NCBI GenBank assembly: GCA_002381125.1
Contig: DFUT01000043.1
Location: forward strand, 15,546 to 79,545
Length of the DNA: 64,000 nt
Source of the DNA: Bacteroidales bacterium UBA4179
GTDB taxonomy: Bacteria > Bacteroidota > Bacteroidia > Bacteroidales > Dysgonomonadaceae
Direction of reading: 5' to 3'
Below the pieces are notes generated by a model. The model had not been told where the DNA came from, ran no database searches, and was given only the letters and a program-made list of their open reading frames with translations. Shown here in pieces: positions 7,850-16,882 of this stretch (position 1 is the stretch's first letter; every line of letters begins with the position of its first letter). The translations under genes were made by a program, and so were the position numbers.

Positions 7850-8665
7850 TCAAGGTTCTATATATACCCTGATGATCGTTGCATCGGTTTTGGGACGTTC
7901 GTTGGGGTCGGTAGGGAGAGCCGCAATCCGGTCAATTACTTCCAATCCTTCTATCACTTCTCCATACACGGTGTATTCTCCATCTAAATGATGTACGCCG
8001 CCTCGGGTGGAATAATCGGCTTTTTGTTCCGGAGAAAAGAAAAATGTGCCGGGAGCAGCCGAGTACAACGAATCCACAATGTGAAGCACAGAGTCGAGTT
8101 TGGCATTAAAGGCATGGGGATCGATCGATTTCAATCGGGCCAGTTCTTCTTTGTGCGGTGAGTAATGGGCACGGATGATTTTGTTTTTTATGGGTACATT
8201 GACGGCCATTTCCAGTGTATCCAGTCTCCCCGGTGTATATATTGTCCCTTGTACGATGTAGAATTGCGACATATCCGATTTTTTCTGCGGATTTTCCTTA
8301 TCTCCTCTCCGCGGTGCAGCCAAAGCGCCTTTCTTATGGTAATGGTTTGGCCGGATTTCGGGCATGATCTCCATATCGGTTCGTCCCGATCCAATCGTTA
8401 CGCCCGCAGGTGCATTGCGTGAGTCTTGAGCCCCTCCCTGTATCATGAAATTTTCAATAACGCGATGAAATAATGTACCGTCGAAATAGCCCTGTTTTAC
8501 CAATTTTAGGAAATACTCGCTGTGATTGGGGGTGTCGTCGTATAACATTACTTTCATATTGCCGTAATTGGTTGTTATAATTACGGTGGGATATTTTGTT
8601 TGTGCGCTTGACATAGTCGCACTTGCAATTAAAGCGAATAAACAAAGGAGAATGTATTTTTTCAT
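7850..8665 (-). CDS. Cyclophilin-type peptidylprolyl isomerase, secreted
   Basis: Folding helper that isomerises proline bonds outside the inner membrane. The 271-residue protein starts MKKYILLCLFALIASATMSSAQ, a signal peptide. The frame is open further upstream but the signal peptide points to 8665, with an alternative ATG three codons earlier at 8674. The cyclophilin core is visible as VIITTNYGNMKVMLYDDTPNH, FHRVIENFMIQGG and HLDGEYTVYGEVIEGLEVIDRIAAL. An extra segment at about residues 125-210 (FYIVQGTIYTPGRLDTLE onward) interrupts the core, as in other Bacteroidota homologs. Last gene of a tgt, lptF/G-like, isomerase operon. The isomerase start is only 20 bases after the permease stop. 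Confidence 0.88.
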   Translation of the reverse strand: MKKYILLCLFALIASATMSSAQTKYPTVIITTNYGNMKVMLYDDTPNHSEYFLKLVKQGYFDGTLFHRVIENFMIQGGAQDSRNAPAGVTIGSGRTDMEIMPEIRPNHYHKKGALAAPRRGDKENPQKKSDMSQFYIVQGTIYTPGRLDTLEMAVNVPIKNKIIRAHYSPHKEELARLKSIDPHAFNAKLDSVLHIVDSLYSAAPGTFFFSPEQKADYSTRGGVHHLDGEYTVYGEVIEGLEVIDRIAALPTDPNERPKTDATIIRVYIEP

Positions 8666-8684
8666 TTCGTACATCTTTTCATTT

Positions 8685-9779
8685 TTAGTTGGGCGCCCTG
8701 CGATACAGGAAGAAGGCAACCGCAGAGAACAAAATGTTTGGTATCCATGCCGCAATAAAAGGGCTCATTGCGCCCGACACGGCGAATGATGAACTGACGG
8801 TCATGAATAGAATATAAGTCATGCTGAGTAGTAAGCCGATGCCGATGTTTAGGCCCATTCCGCCTTTCACCTTTCGAGCCGATAGGGATGCGCCGATAAT
8901 GGTCAGGATGAAAGCCGAAAGCACGGAAGCAATACGTGAATGGTATTCAATCTGAAAAGGTTGAATATTTCCCATGCCTCTTTTTTTCTGGCTGTTGATG
9001 TATCGCCTGAGCTGGGGCAGTGTCATCATTTGTTGATCGGTTTTGGCGATGATAAAATCATTGGGGACAATCTGCATGATGGTGTCGATGCTAGTCCCTG
9101 TGGAAATGTGTTCATGTAAGCCGTCGAAAGTACGTATCTGATAGTTGTGTATTGTCCAATGATAACCGGAATCGTATTGAATGGATTGGGCCGTGAGACG
9201 CGAAACGAGTTGAAGACTGTCAAATTTATCGAGAGAAAAATTGTAACCTCTGTTGGTGGTAAGATCAAAATTGCCGAAATAGGCAATGGTCCCCGGAGCA
9301 ACCATGAATTGAATGTCGTGATCGCCCACTTTTCGTTTTTTGGGATCGAAATATTTGGCTTCGAACTCGATGCGGGTTTTGTTGGCCGGGGGTATAATGT
9401 ATCCGCCGAAAATAAAAGATACAATAGCAATAATAAGTGCCGAAATCATATAGGGACGAAGCATTCGTTTAAAGCTGATTCCATTGGTAAGAATGGCAAT
9501 AATTTCGGAATTATTGGCCATTTTCGATGTAAAAAAGATGACAGCCAGGAAAACGAACAAGGGACTAAACAGGTTGGCATAGTAAGGGATAAAGTTGAGG
9601 TAGTAGTCAAAAACGATTTCTTTGAGAGGGGCATTGTTTGTCATGAATTTATCGATTCTTTCGTTGATGTCGAACACCACTGCAATAGAAAGAATAAGGG
9701 CAATCATGAAAACAAATGTCCCCAAAAACTTTTTAATGATATATTTGTCTATCAATTTTAGTTTAAAACGCTTATTCAT
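8685..9779 (-). CDS. LptF/LptG (YjgP/YjgQ) family permease
   Basis: Inner-membrane subunit of the LPS transporter that moves lipopolysaccharide from the inner membrane to the Lpt bridge. The 364-residue product starts MNKRFKLKLIDKYIIKKFLG. It has the family layout of three N-terminal membrane segments (about residues 15-35, 60-85, 100-125), a long periplasmic beta-jellyroll region (about 130-275) and three C-terminal segments (about 285-362). The sequence does not decide between LptF and LptG. It lies between tgt and the cyclophilin gene on the same strand. Confidence 0.87.
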   Translation of the reverse strand: MNKRFKLKLIDKYIIKKFLGTFVFMIALILSIAVVFDINERIDKFMTNNAPLKEIVFDYYLNFIPYYANLFSPLFVFLAVIFFTSKMANNSEIIAILTNGISFKRMLRPYMISALIIAIVSFIFGGYIIPPANKTRIEFEAKYFDPKKRKVGDHDIQFMVAPGTIAYFGNFDLTTNRGYNFSLDKFDSLQLVSRLTAQSIQYDSGYHWTIHNYQIRTFDGLHEHISTGTSIDTIMQIVPNDFIIAKTDQQMMTLPQLRRYINSQKKRGMGNIQPFQIEYHSRIASVLSAFILTIIGASLSARKVKGGMGLNIGIGLLLSMTYILFMTVSSSFAVSGAMSPFIAAWIPNILFSAVAFFLYRRAPN

Positions 9780-9797
9780 TTCCTTTCCTTTTTTGGC

Positions 9798-10928
9798 CTA
9801 TAATCGTTTTGTTACGTTTTCTATGGTGTTTTTTTTCCATATGGAAAAGTCACCGGCAATAATATGTTCTCTCGCTTCGCGCATGAGTTGAAGGTAGAAA
9901 GCCAAATTATGAATGGATGCGATTTGTAGCCCCAGGATCTCGTTCGTATTGAAAAGATGACGAACGTAGGCTTTGCTGTATAAAGTATCGACAAACGATG
10001 TTCCGTTTTCGTCAAGTGGCGAAAAATCGTTTTTCCAACGTTCGTTTCGCATGTTCATAATGCCGTTTTTTGTAAAAATCTGACCGTTTCGTCCGTTGTG
10101 TGTGGGTATGATGCAATCGAACATGTCTACACCACGCTCAATGGCTTCGAGTAAGTTGGCGGGCGTGCCAACACCCATAAGGTAACGAGGTTTGTCTTTT
10201 GGAAGAATCTCATTCACCAGTTCTATCATTTCGTACATTTTTTCGGCGGGTTCGCCCACGGCGAGTCCACCGATGGCATTCCCGTCGGCTTCTTTCGCTG
10301 CTACATTTTCCGCTGCGCGGCGACGCAGATCGGGATACACACACCCTTGAACAATAGGGAAAAGTGTTTGCGAATATCCGTACGGGCATTCGGTTTCGCG
10401 AAAACGGGCAATGCACCTGTCGAGCCAGCGTTCAGTCAGCTCCAACGATTTTTTTGCGTAATCATAATCTGCTGTGCCGGGTGTGCACTCATCAAACGCC
10501 ATAATGATATCTCCTCCGATAATGCGTTGAATGTCTATAACTTTCTCGGGCGTGAAAAAATGCCTCGATCCGTCGATATGCGATTGGAATAAGGCCCCTT
10601 CTTCGGTGAGTTTGCGGTTGTCGGACAACGAAAATACCTGAAATCCGCCACTGTCGGTTAGCAGAGGTTTATCCCAACTATTAAATTTATGAAGCCCGCC
10701 TGCTTGCTGCAAAATTTCCACGCCCGGTCGAAGATACAAATGATAAGTATTGCCCAAAATAATTTGGGCCTTAATATCATTTTTGAGTTCGGTTACATGA
10801 ACCGCTTTTACACTTCCCGCTGTTCCAACAGGCATAAATATCGGGGTTTCCACTTGTCCGTGTTCGGTGGTAATCAAGCCGGCTCTAGCGTTCGATTTCG
10901 GATCGGTATGTTGAAGTTGAAAATCCAA
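9798..10928 (-). CDS. tgt: Queuine tRNA-ribosyltransferase (tRNA-guanine transglycosylase)
   Basis: Exchanges guanine-34 of GUN-anticodon tRNAs for the queuine precursor preQ1. The 376-residue TIM-barrel enzyme has the substrate-site motif TDSGGFQVFSL with Asp92, the VQGC and GGLAVGEP motifs, and the nucleophile Asp271 in MFDCIIPTHNGRNG. The bacterial zinc motif CxCxxC is missing. Aligned to E. coli SPLDPECDCYTC-like sequence, the three cysteines are Gly309, Ser311 and Asp314, while the zinc-ligand His340 (SIHNL) remains. First gene of a three-gene operon with a -7 box directly upstream. No preQ1 riboswitch fits into the short leader. Confidence 0.94.
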   Translation of the reverse strand: MDFQLQHTDPKSNARAGLITTEHGQVETPIFMPVGTAGSVKAVHVTELKNDIKAQIILGNTYHLYLRPGVEILQQAGGLHKFNSWDKPLLTDSGGFQVFSLSDNRKLTEEGALFQSHIDGSRHFFTPEKVIDIQRIIGGDIIMAFDECTPGTADYDYAKKSLELTERWLDRCIARFRETECPYGYSQTLFPIVQGCVYPDLRRRAAENVAAKEADGNAIGGLAVGEPAEKMYEMIELVNEILPKDKPRYLMGVGTPANLLEAIERGVDMFDCIIPTHNGRNGQIFTKNGIMNMRNERWKNDFSPLDENGTSFVDTLYSKAYVRHLFNTNEILGLQIASIHNLAFYLQLMREAREHIIAGDFSIWKKNTIENVTKRL

Positions 10929-10956
10929 TATGGCTGCTTCCTGAAAATTTCAATGA

Positions 10957-10964
10957 CAAAGATA
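10957..10964 (-). promoter_or_regulatory. -7 promoter box of the tgt operon
   Basis: The minus strand reads TATCTTTG (TAnnTTTG), 28 bases upstream of the tgt ATG. The predicted leader is about 20 bases. Confidence 0.5.
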
Positions 10965-11101
10965 GTAAATCTGTCATCATAAACTGAATAGATGGGATTT
11001 AAAAATAGTTACTGGGATGAGAATTGCTGTCTTCGAAAGCAATATGATACCCGCTTAAACATTTTTAACGACAAAAGCAAGGGAAACCGCTTTAACATTT
11101 C

Positions 11102-11109
11102 TATTTTTG
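11102..11109 (+). promoter_or_regulatory. -7 promoter box of the moxR-bat operon
   Basis: TATTTTTG fits TAnnTTTG, 40 bases upstream of moxR. It is the only match in the 221-base divergent gap between tgt and moxR on this strand. No -33 box was seen. Confidence 0.4.
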
Positions 11110-11149
11110 TAGCGTATAAAAAACTTCTATTATTTAATAATCCCATGAT

Positions 11150-12145
11150 ATGAGCCAAGCAGTTGATATAAAAGAATTGAATGAAAAGATCGAGAGGGAA
11201 AGTGCTTTTGTTCACACGATTATGACAGGAATGAACAAAGTGATTGTCGGACAAAAACATCTCGTGGAATCGCTTCTGATAGGGTTGTTGTCCGATGGGC
11301 ATATTTTGCTGGAAGGGGTGCCGGGTCTGGCGAAGACATTGGCAATTAAAACACTGGCTCAGTTGATCGATGCCAAATACAATCGTATCCAGTTTACGCC
11401 CGACCTGTTGCCCGCCGACCTCATTGGTACGATGATATATAGTCAGCGTTCGGAAGAGTTTATTGTAAAACATGGTCCTGTTTTTGCCAATTTCGTATTG
11501 GCTGATGAAATAAACCGTGCACCGGCCAAAGTGCAGAGTGCTTTGCTTGAAGCCATGCAGGAACGACAAGTAACCATTGGCGAAAAAACATATATGTTGC
11601 CGCATCCTTTTTTGGTTATGGCCACGCAGAACCCTATCGAGCAAGAGGGTACGTATCCGCTTCCCGAAGCTCAGGTTGATCGTTTCATGTTGAAAGTAGT
11701 AATCGGTTATCCAAACAAAGAAGAAGAGAAAAAAATCATTCGACAGAATATTTATGAACCGGCAACCATTGATCGCCCTGTAGTTACGGCTGCAGATGTG
11801 CTTAAAGCACGGGAAGTTGTTCGGGAAGTGTATATCGATGAAAAAATTGAACATTACATTGTGGATATCGTATTCGCTACGCGTTACCCCGAGCAGTATG
11901 GATTGCCAAACCTTAAGGAAATGATTGGTTTTGGAGCCTCTCCTCGTGGTTCTATCAATTTGGCATTGGCTGCCCGTGCTTATGCTTTTATCAAGCATCG
12001 CGGATATGTGATTCCCGAAGATGTTCGTGGCGTGTGTCACGATGTGCTCCGTCATCGTATTGGGCTCACATATGAAGCCGAGGCCAACAATATGACTTCT
12101 GAAGAGATTATTAGCGAAATCTTGAATCAAGTTGAAGTTCCTTAA
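11150..12145 (+). CDS. moxR: MoxR-family AAA+ ATPase
   Basis: Cytoplasmic AAA+ chaperone thought to remodel or load cofactors into von Willebrand factor A proteins encoded beside it. The product is 331 residues. Walker A is GVPGLAKT at residues 56-63. Walker B is VLADEINRAP, followed by sensor-type MATQNPIEQEGTYPLPEAQVDRF, a MoxR hallmark. It is the first gene of an eight-gene operon of DUF58, BatD-like, BatA, BatB, BatC, BatD and BatE. The next start codon candidate overlaps its stop (TAATG), but the better start of the next gene is 33 bases later. The operon is linked to oxygen tolerance in Bacteroides fragilis; the mechanism remains unclear. Confidence 0.93.
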   Translation: MSQAVDIKELNEKIERESAFVHTIMTGMNKVIVGQKHLVESLLIGLLSDGHILLEGVPGLAKTLAIKTLAQLIDAKYNRIQFTPDLLPADLIGTMIYSQRSEEFIVKHGPVFANFVLADEINRAPAKVQSALLEAMQERQVTIGEKTYMLPHPFLVMATQNPIEQEGTYPLPEAQVDRFMLKVVIGYPNKEEEKKIIRQNIYEPATIDRPVVTAADVLKAREVVREVYIDEKIEHYIVDIVFATRYPEQYGLPNLKEMIGFGASPRGSINLALAARAYAFIKHRGYVIPEDVRGVCHDVLRHRIGLTYEAEANNMTSEEIISEILNQVEVP

Positions 12146-12177
12146 TGTATTTTGGGTATTACCGGGGAATTGAATCA

Positions 12178-13047
12178 ATGGAAACATCGGAACTTTTAAA
12201 GAGAGTACGCCATATCGAAATAAAAGCACGTGGTTTGTCGCAAAACATTTTTGCAGGACAGTATCATTCGGCTTTTAAGGGGCGGGGTATGATCTTTTCG
12301 GAAGTACGTGAATACCAGTATGGCGATGATGTGCGCGATATCGATTGGAAAGTGACAGCACGATATAATCGCCCTTATGTGAAGGTATACGAAGAAGAGC
12401 GGGAACTAACGGTGATGTTGATAATCGACGTATCAAGGAGCCTTACATTCGGTTCTTCTACGATGATAAAACGAGATATGGTTGCCGAAATTGCGGCCAC
12501 GTTGGCGTTTTCGGCTATTCTGAATAACGATAAGATTGGCGTTATCTTTTTCTCGGAAGAGGTCGAAAAATTTATTCCTCCTCGAAAAGGGAGCAAGCAT
12601 ATTCTTTACATTATCAGGGAAATTTTAGGTTTTAAACCGAAAAATAAAGGGACGGAGATCAGTGTAGCCTTGCGATATCTCACTAATGCTATCAAAAAAC
12701 GGTGCACCGCATTCCTTATCTCCGATTTTATCGATCCCGATGATTACAAACAATCCCTGCGAATTGCAAATCGCAAGCACGATGTAGTGGCTATTCAGGT
12801 ATACGATAAACTCAGCACCAATCTAAAACCTATAGGGTTGATGAAAGTAAAAGATCCCGAGACAGAGGAGGAAACGTGGATAGACACCTCGTCGCAAAAA
12901 GTAAGAAGCGAATACTCCACATGGTGGAACAAGAGGCAGGAAGAAATGCATGATGCTTTCCGACAAAGTGGTGTTGACTATATTTCGGTTTCTACCGATG
13001 ATGATTATGTGAAATCGTTGTTACAACTGTTTCAGCAAAGAAGCTAA
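12178..13047 (+). CDS. DUF58 protein of the Bat operon
   Basis: A 289-residue soluble protein starting METSELLKRVRHIEIKARGL, the usual start of Bacteroidota homologs. The frame extends 11 codons upstream, but that segment looks unlike the family. It carries the DUF58 signature REYQYGDDVRDIDWKVTARY near residues 42-61. A degenerate vWA MIDAS-type DVSRS follows in MLIIDVSRSLTFGS, so it may bind a metal ion. DUF58 proteins accompany MoxR ATPases almost everywhere. The likely role is as a partner or client of MoxR; no enzymatic activity is known. Confidence 0.88.
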   Translation: METSELLKRVRHIEIKARGLSQNIFAGQYHSAFKGRGMIFSEVREYQYGDDVRDIDWKVTARYNRPYVKVYEEERELTVMLIIDVSRSLTFGSSTMIKRDMVAEIAATLAFSAILNNDKIGVIFFSEEVEKFIPPRKGSKHILYIIREILGFKPKNKGTEISVALRYLTNAIKKRCTAFLISDFIDPDDYKQSLRIANRKHDVVAIQVYDKLSTNLKPIGLMKVKDPETEEETWIDTSSQKVRSEYSTWWNKRQEEMHDAFRQSGVDYISVSTDDDYVKSLLQLFQQRS

Positions 13048-13059
13048 GGAAAACGTTAC

Positions 13060-14112
13060 GTGAAAAGTTCGACAATTACATATGTGTTAAAGAAAGCAGG
13101 GTTATTTGCCTTGATGATTAGCTTATTTTCGGGATATTCAATCGCCCAAAGTGTGTCGGTAAGGGCTACGGTTGAGCCACCGCAGATTATGATAGGGCAA
13201 CAGGCTTTGATTAATTTGCAGGTTATTGCACCCAAAGACAAGGCAATTCAATTTCCGGTTTACGAAAAAGAGATCGTTCCCGGTATCGAGGTAGTTGCTA
13301 TGTTGAAACCCGATACAGTGATTGAAAATAATGTGATGACGCTCAATTTCAAGTATGTTGTCACTTCTTTCGATTCCACATTGTACCACATACCCGGCAT
13401 TCCGGTATTTGACGGAACAGATACGATATTTTCCAATTCATTCGGTTTAAAAGTGGTTTCTCCTGTTTTAAAAGATTCCACTCTTGCCTATCTTGAAAAA
13501 TTGAAATCGGGTGAAACGGATTCCATCGATTTTAATCAACTTGCACTATACGATATAAAACCGATACAAAAACCTCCTTTTGTATGGACGGATTATTTGG
13601 ATATTTTATGGATCGTTTTGGGGGTATTGCTCCTTCTTGCCCTTATTGGAGCGATTGTTTATTTTATCCTTCGGAAAAAGAAGAAAGGGTATTTTTTCAC
13701 ACCCACGCCGGTGTTGCCTGCTCATGTTCGTGCTCTCCAAGAGTTGGATAAGATGAAAGCCGAAAAAATATGGCTGCAAGGCAGGGAAAAAGAATTTTAT
13801 ACACAGCTCACCGATATTCTCAGACAATATCTCTATGAACGATATGGCATGAAGGCAAAAGAAATGACATCAGGGGAGATTTTGAATGAGATGCAGAAAT
13901 ATGTCGAAGCCGAGTCGGTTTATGAAAATCTGAAGCAAATTTTATCGACTGCCGATTTGGTGAAATTTGCCAAGTATAAACCTTATCCCGATGAAAACGA
14001 TTTGAGCTTGATAAATGCTTACTTTTTTGTGAATCAAACACGTGAACCCGATCCTCTCCCCAATGAAAAGGATGAAGAGGGCGATGAGAGTAAAAGAAAA
14101 GAGCAGTTATGA
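13060..14112 (+). CDS. BatD-like membrane protein between DUF58 and BatA
   Basis: The 350-codon frame begins with GTG at 13060. Alternatives are a GTG at 13084 and an ATG at 13114. A hydrophobic signal segment ending in YSIAQ is followed by a beta-rich extracytoplasmic domain (VEPPQIMIGQQALINLQV) like the N-terminus of BatD. One membrane helix lies at about residues 185-207 (DILWIVLGVLLLLALIGAIV). A cytoplasmic helical tail follows, with EFYTQLTDILRQYLYERYG. Tail and helix resemble the DUF4381-type proteins found in Bat operons. It probably anchors the Bat complex at the membrane. Its stop overlaps the batA start (ATGA). Confidence 0.75.
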   Translation: MKSSTITYVLKKAGLFALMISLFSGYSIAQSVSVRATVEPPQIMIGQQALINLQVIAPKDKAIQFPVYEKEIVPGIEVVAMLKPDTVIENNVMTLNFKYVVTSFDSTLYHIPGIPVFDGTDTIFSNSFGLKVVSPVLKDSTLAYLEKLKSGETDSIDFNQLALYDIKPIQKPPFVWTDYLDILWIVLGVLLLLALIGAIVYFILRKKKKGYFFTPTPVLPAHVRALQELDKMKAEKIWLQGREKEFYTQLTDILRQYLYERYGMKAKEMTSGEILNEMQKYVEAESVYENLKQILSTADLVKFAKYKPYPDENDLSLINAYFFVNQTREPDPLPNEKDEEGDESKRKEQL

Positions 14113-15092
14113 CGTTTGTACATCCCAACTATTTGTATTTGTTGCTGATCCTTATACCGCTTATCGTATGGTATATCGTTCGTTTGTCGAAGATGCAGGC
14201 TTCCTTTAAGCTGGCATCTACTCAGGCGTTTGAAGGGATGAAAAAAAATTTGAGGGTGTATATGCGTCATTTGCCGTTTGCTTTGCGTGTAATCGCTATC
14301 GCTCTCATTATTATCGTAATTGCACGTCCGCAATCGGTAAGCAGTTGGGAAGAAACGAAAACGCAAGGAATAGATATCGTTTTGGCTTTGGATGTTTCGG
14401 GATCGATGTTGGCGCAAGATTTGAAACCCAATCGGTTGGAAGCTGCAAAAAAAGTGGCTGCCGAATTTATAAATACTCGGAAGAACGATAAAATAGGGTT
14501 GGTGATTTTTGCCGGAGAAAGTTTTACGCAATGTCCGTTGACAACCGATCACAAGGTTTTGTTGAATCTCTTAAACGAGGTGGATTTTGGGTTGATTGAA
14601 GACGGAACGGCTATTGGTTTGGGATTGGCAACCGCTGTAAATCGCTTAAAAGATAGTGAGTCGTCATCGAAAGTCATTATCTTGTTGACTGACGGAACAA
14701 ACAATCGTGGGCAAATTGCACCTCTCACGGCGGCCGATTTGGCACGTTCGTATGGTATAAGGGTGTATACGATTGGAGTAGGGACCAAAGGAGTGGCACC
14801 AACGCCTGTGCAAACACCATTTGGGATACGTCTTCAAAATATGCCGGTAGATATCGATGAGGAAACGCTCACCGAAATTGCCTCAATGACCGGAGGAAAA
14901 TATTTTCGAGCGGAAGATACCGAAGGATTGCGTTATATTTATAATGAAATTGATCAAATGGAGAAATACCTGATCAGTGTTCAGAATGTAAGTCGTAAAG
15001 AGGAGTTGTTTGTGCCTTTTGGCTTGATGGCTCTCGGATTGATTCTTATTGAGCTTATTTTACGCCGAACATGGTTGAGAACAATCCCTTAA
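14109..15092 (+). CDS. batA: BatA, von Willebrand factor A membrane protein
   Basis: A 327-residue inner-membrane protein of the aerotolerance operon. Two N-terminal helices (about residues 8-24 and 54-72) bracket a short cytoplasmic stretch. They are followed by a vWA domain with an intact MIDAS motif DVSGSM at residues 95-100 and the later TDGTNNRG loop. A C-terminal helix (about 300-318) follows. The MIDAS residues suggest metal-dependent protein binding. Start overlaps the preceding stop by four bases; batB follows after 22 bases. Confidence 0.9.
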   Translation: MTFVHPNYLYLLLILIPLIVWYIVRLSKMQASFKLASTQAFEGMKKNLRVYMRHLPFALRVIAIALIIIVIARPQSVSSWEETKTQGIDIVLALDVSGSMLAQDLKPNRLEAAKKVAAEFINTRKNDKIGLVIFAGESFTQCPLTTDHKVLLNLLNEVDFGLIEDGTAIGLGLATAVNRLKDSESSSKVIILLTDGTNNRGQIAPLTAADLARSYGIRVYTIGVGTKGVAPTPVQTPFGIRLQNMPVDIDEETLTEIASMTGGKYFRAEDTEGLRYIYNEIDQMEKYLISVQNVSRKEELFVPFGLMALGLILIELILRRTWLRTIP

Positions 15093-15114
15093 AAAACAAT
15101 GAATTGTAATTGAT

Positions 15115-16137
15115 ATGTTTCGATTTGAAAATCCGGAGTTCCTGTATTTGTTTATTGCGATGCCTTTTGTGGTGGCATTCTATATCTGGTCGAACATTAA
15201 AAAACGGAAAGACGTGGAAAAATTGGGCACACTGTCGTTGCTCAAGCAAATGATGCCCGATCTTTCGCTTAAACGATCGTATTTGAAATTTTGGTTGATT
15301 TTTGCCGCTTTGTGTGCCGGGATTTTTATGGTGGCACGACCGCAATTTGGAACCAAGCTCGAAACAGTAGAAAAAAAAGGAATAGAATTGGTGATTGCCA
15401 TTGACGTTTCGAATTCTATGCTGGCACGCGATGTCGCACCTGACAGACTTACCCGTGCAAAACAAATCCTTACCCGTATCATCGATGAGAGAAAGGAAGA
15501 TCAGGTTGCTCTGATTGTGTTTGCGGGTGAAGCTTTTGTTCAGATGCCCCTTACTTCGGATACGCAATCGGCAAAATTGTTTTTGAATTCCATCGATCCG
15601 GGTCTCGTGCCTGTTCAGGGAACTGCGATTGCGGATGCTATTCAATTGGGAATGAATTCTTTTTCGAGCGAAAAAAATGTAGGTAAAGCCATGATTATTA
15701 TTACCGATGGCGAAGATCATGAAGGGAACGCAATGGAACTGGCGAGAAAAGCAGCCGAACAGGGAATTATGGTTAATGTGGTGGGAATCGGGACTCCGGA
15801 AGGTGCTCCCATACCCGAATCGATAAATAGCGGTAATTTCAAAACCGATAATGAAGGGAATGTGGTGGTGTCGCGTTTAAACGAACAGATGTGTAAAGAA
15901 ATAGCCCAAAATGGGAAAGGCGTGTATGTAAGAGCAGATAATACTACTTCTGCCATTCGTGCTCTTAAAGCGGAATTGGATAAACTTCAGAAAAAAGAAT
16001 CGACAAGTGTCGCTTATTCGGAGTACGATGAAAAATACTCGGTTTTTGCATGGATTTTGTTCGTATTATTAATCATTGAGATGCTGATTTACGATAAAAA
16101 GAACCCACTGTTTAAAAATGTTCATATTTTCAAATGA
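15115..16137 (+). CDS. batB: BatB, von Willebrand factor A membrane protein
   Basis: A 340-residue paralog of BatA with the same layout. Two N-terminal helices (about residues 9-25 and 57-75) are followed by the MIDAS DVSNSM beginning at Asp97, TDGEDHEGNA, and a C-terminal helix near 308-324. Both DxSxS residues are kept, so metal binding is likely. BatA and BatB probably act as a pair at the inner membrane. The stop overlaps the batC start (ATGA). Confidence 0.9.
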   Translation: MFRFENPEFLYLFIAMPFVVAFYIWSNIKKRKDVEKLGTLSLLKQMMPDLSLKRSYLKFWLIFAALCAGIFMVARPQFGTKLETVEKKGIELVIAIDVSNSMLARDVAPDRLTRAKQILTRIIDERKEDQVALIVFAGEAFVQMPLTSDTQSAKLFLNSIDPGLVPVQGTAIADAIQLGMNSFSSEKNVGKAMIIITDGEDHEGNAMELARKAAEQGIMVNVVGIGTPEGAPIPESINSGNFKTDNEGNVVVSRLNEQMCKEIAQNGKGVYVRADNTTSAIRALKAELDKLQKKESTSVAYSEYDEKYSVFAWILFVLLIIEMLIYDKKNPLFKNVHIFK

Positions 16138-16862
16138 AATTGCGAATTACAAAATATAGCTTAATTTCGTTGTTGCTGATGGTTTCTTTCTCTCTTTCGG
16201 CACAAAAAGAAGTGCGTCAAAACATAAGAAAAGGGAACAAAGCATATAACGAACAAAAATACAGTGAAGCTGTCCGTTTTTATCAACAGGCGATTAAAGA
16301 AAATTCACAGTCAAAGGAAGCTAATTTCAATCTCGGGATTGCATTCTACAAACAAAAGGAATGGGATAAGTCAATTGAACAGATGAATCGTTATTTGATG
16401 ATCGAAAGAGAAGATCCCGTTGGGATGTCGGCCGCATGGCATAATATCGGGAATGCTTTTTTGCAAAAGAAAGAAGTGGAGAAGGCCATCGAGGCTTATA
16501 AAAATGCATTACGATTGAACCCCGATGATGAGGAAACACGATATAATCTGGCCGTTGCACAGAAAATGCTGAATGATCAACAAGATAAAAGCGACAACCA
16601 AGATCAAGAGAATCAGGATGATCAAAAGCAACAGCAGCAACAACAAGAAAATCAAAACGAACAACAGCAACCCGAGGATAAGAGAGAGAAGCGCCCGGAA
16701 AAACAGGATGCCCCGGAACAAATGTCGCGCGATAATGCACGTCAATTGCTTCAGGCTATAGAAGAAGACGAAAAAGAAACTCAAGAGAAAGTGCAGCAAA
16801 TAAAAGCTCAACAACGCGAACAGAAGGCCCAAGAAAAAAGAAGACAAAATAAAGATTGGTGA
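16134..16862 (+). CDS. batC: BatC, tetratricopeptide-repeat protein
   Basis: A 242-residue protein with a signal peptide (LISLLLMVSFSLSAQ). About three TPR motifs cover residues 25-135 (GNKAYNEQKYSEAVRFYQQA, NLGIAFYKQKEWDKSIEQM, AWHNIGNAFLQKKEVEKAIE). The last 95 residues are extremely Gln/Glu/Lys-rich and low in complexity (QQQQQENQNEQQQ), likely disordered or coiled. TPRs point to protein-protein contacts within the Bat assembly in the periplasm. It starts four bases inside batB. Confidence 0.87.
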   Translation: MKLRITKYSLISLLLMVSFSLSAQKEVRQNIRKGNKAYNEQKYSEAVRFYQQAIKENSQSKEANFNLGIAFYKQKEWDKSIEQMNRYLMIEREDPVGMSAAWHNIGNAFLQKKEVEKAIEAYKNALRLNPDDEETRYNLAVAQKMLNDQQDKSDNQDQENQDDQKQQQQQQENQNEQQQPEDKREKRPEKQDAPEQMSRDNARQLLQAIEEDEKETQEKVQQIKAQQREQKAQEKRRQNKDW

Positions 16863-16882
16863 TAAACGAGGACAATATACAC

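Noticed and set aside
10929..10990. preQ1 riboswitch before tgt
   Set aside because: The predicted leader is about 20 bases and shows no hairpin with an A-rich tail.
11009..12229. Long open frame (about 406 codons) on the minus strand across moxR
   Set aside because: It lies opposite a clear AAA+ gene, has no recognisable domain and results from codon bias of moxR.
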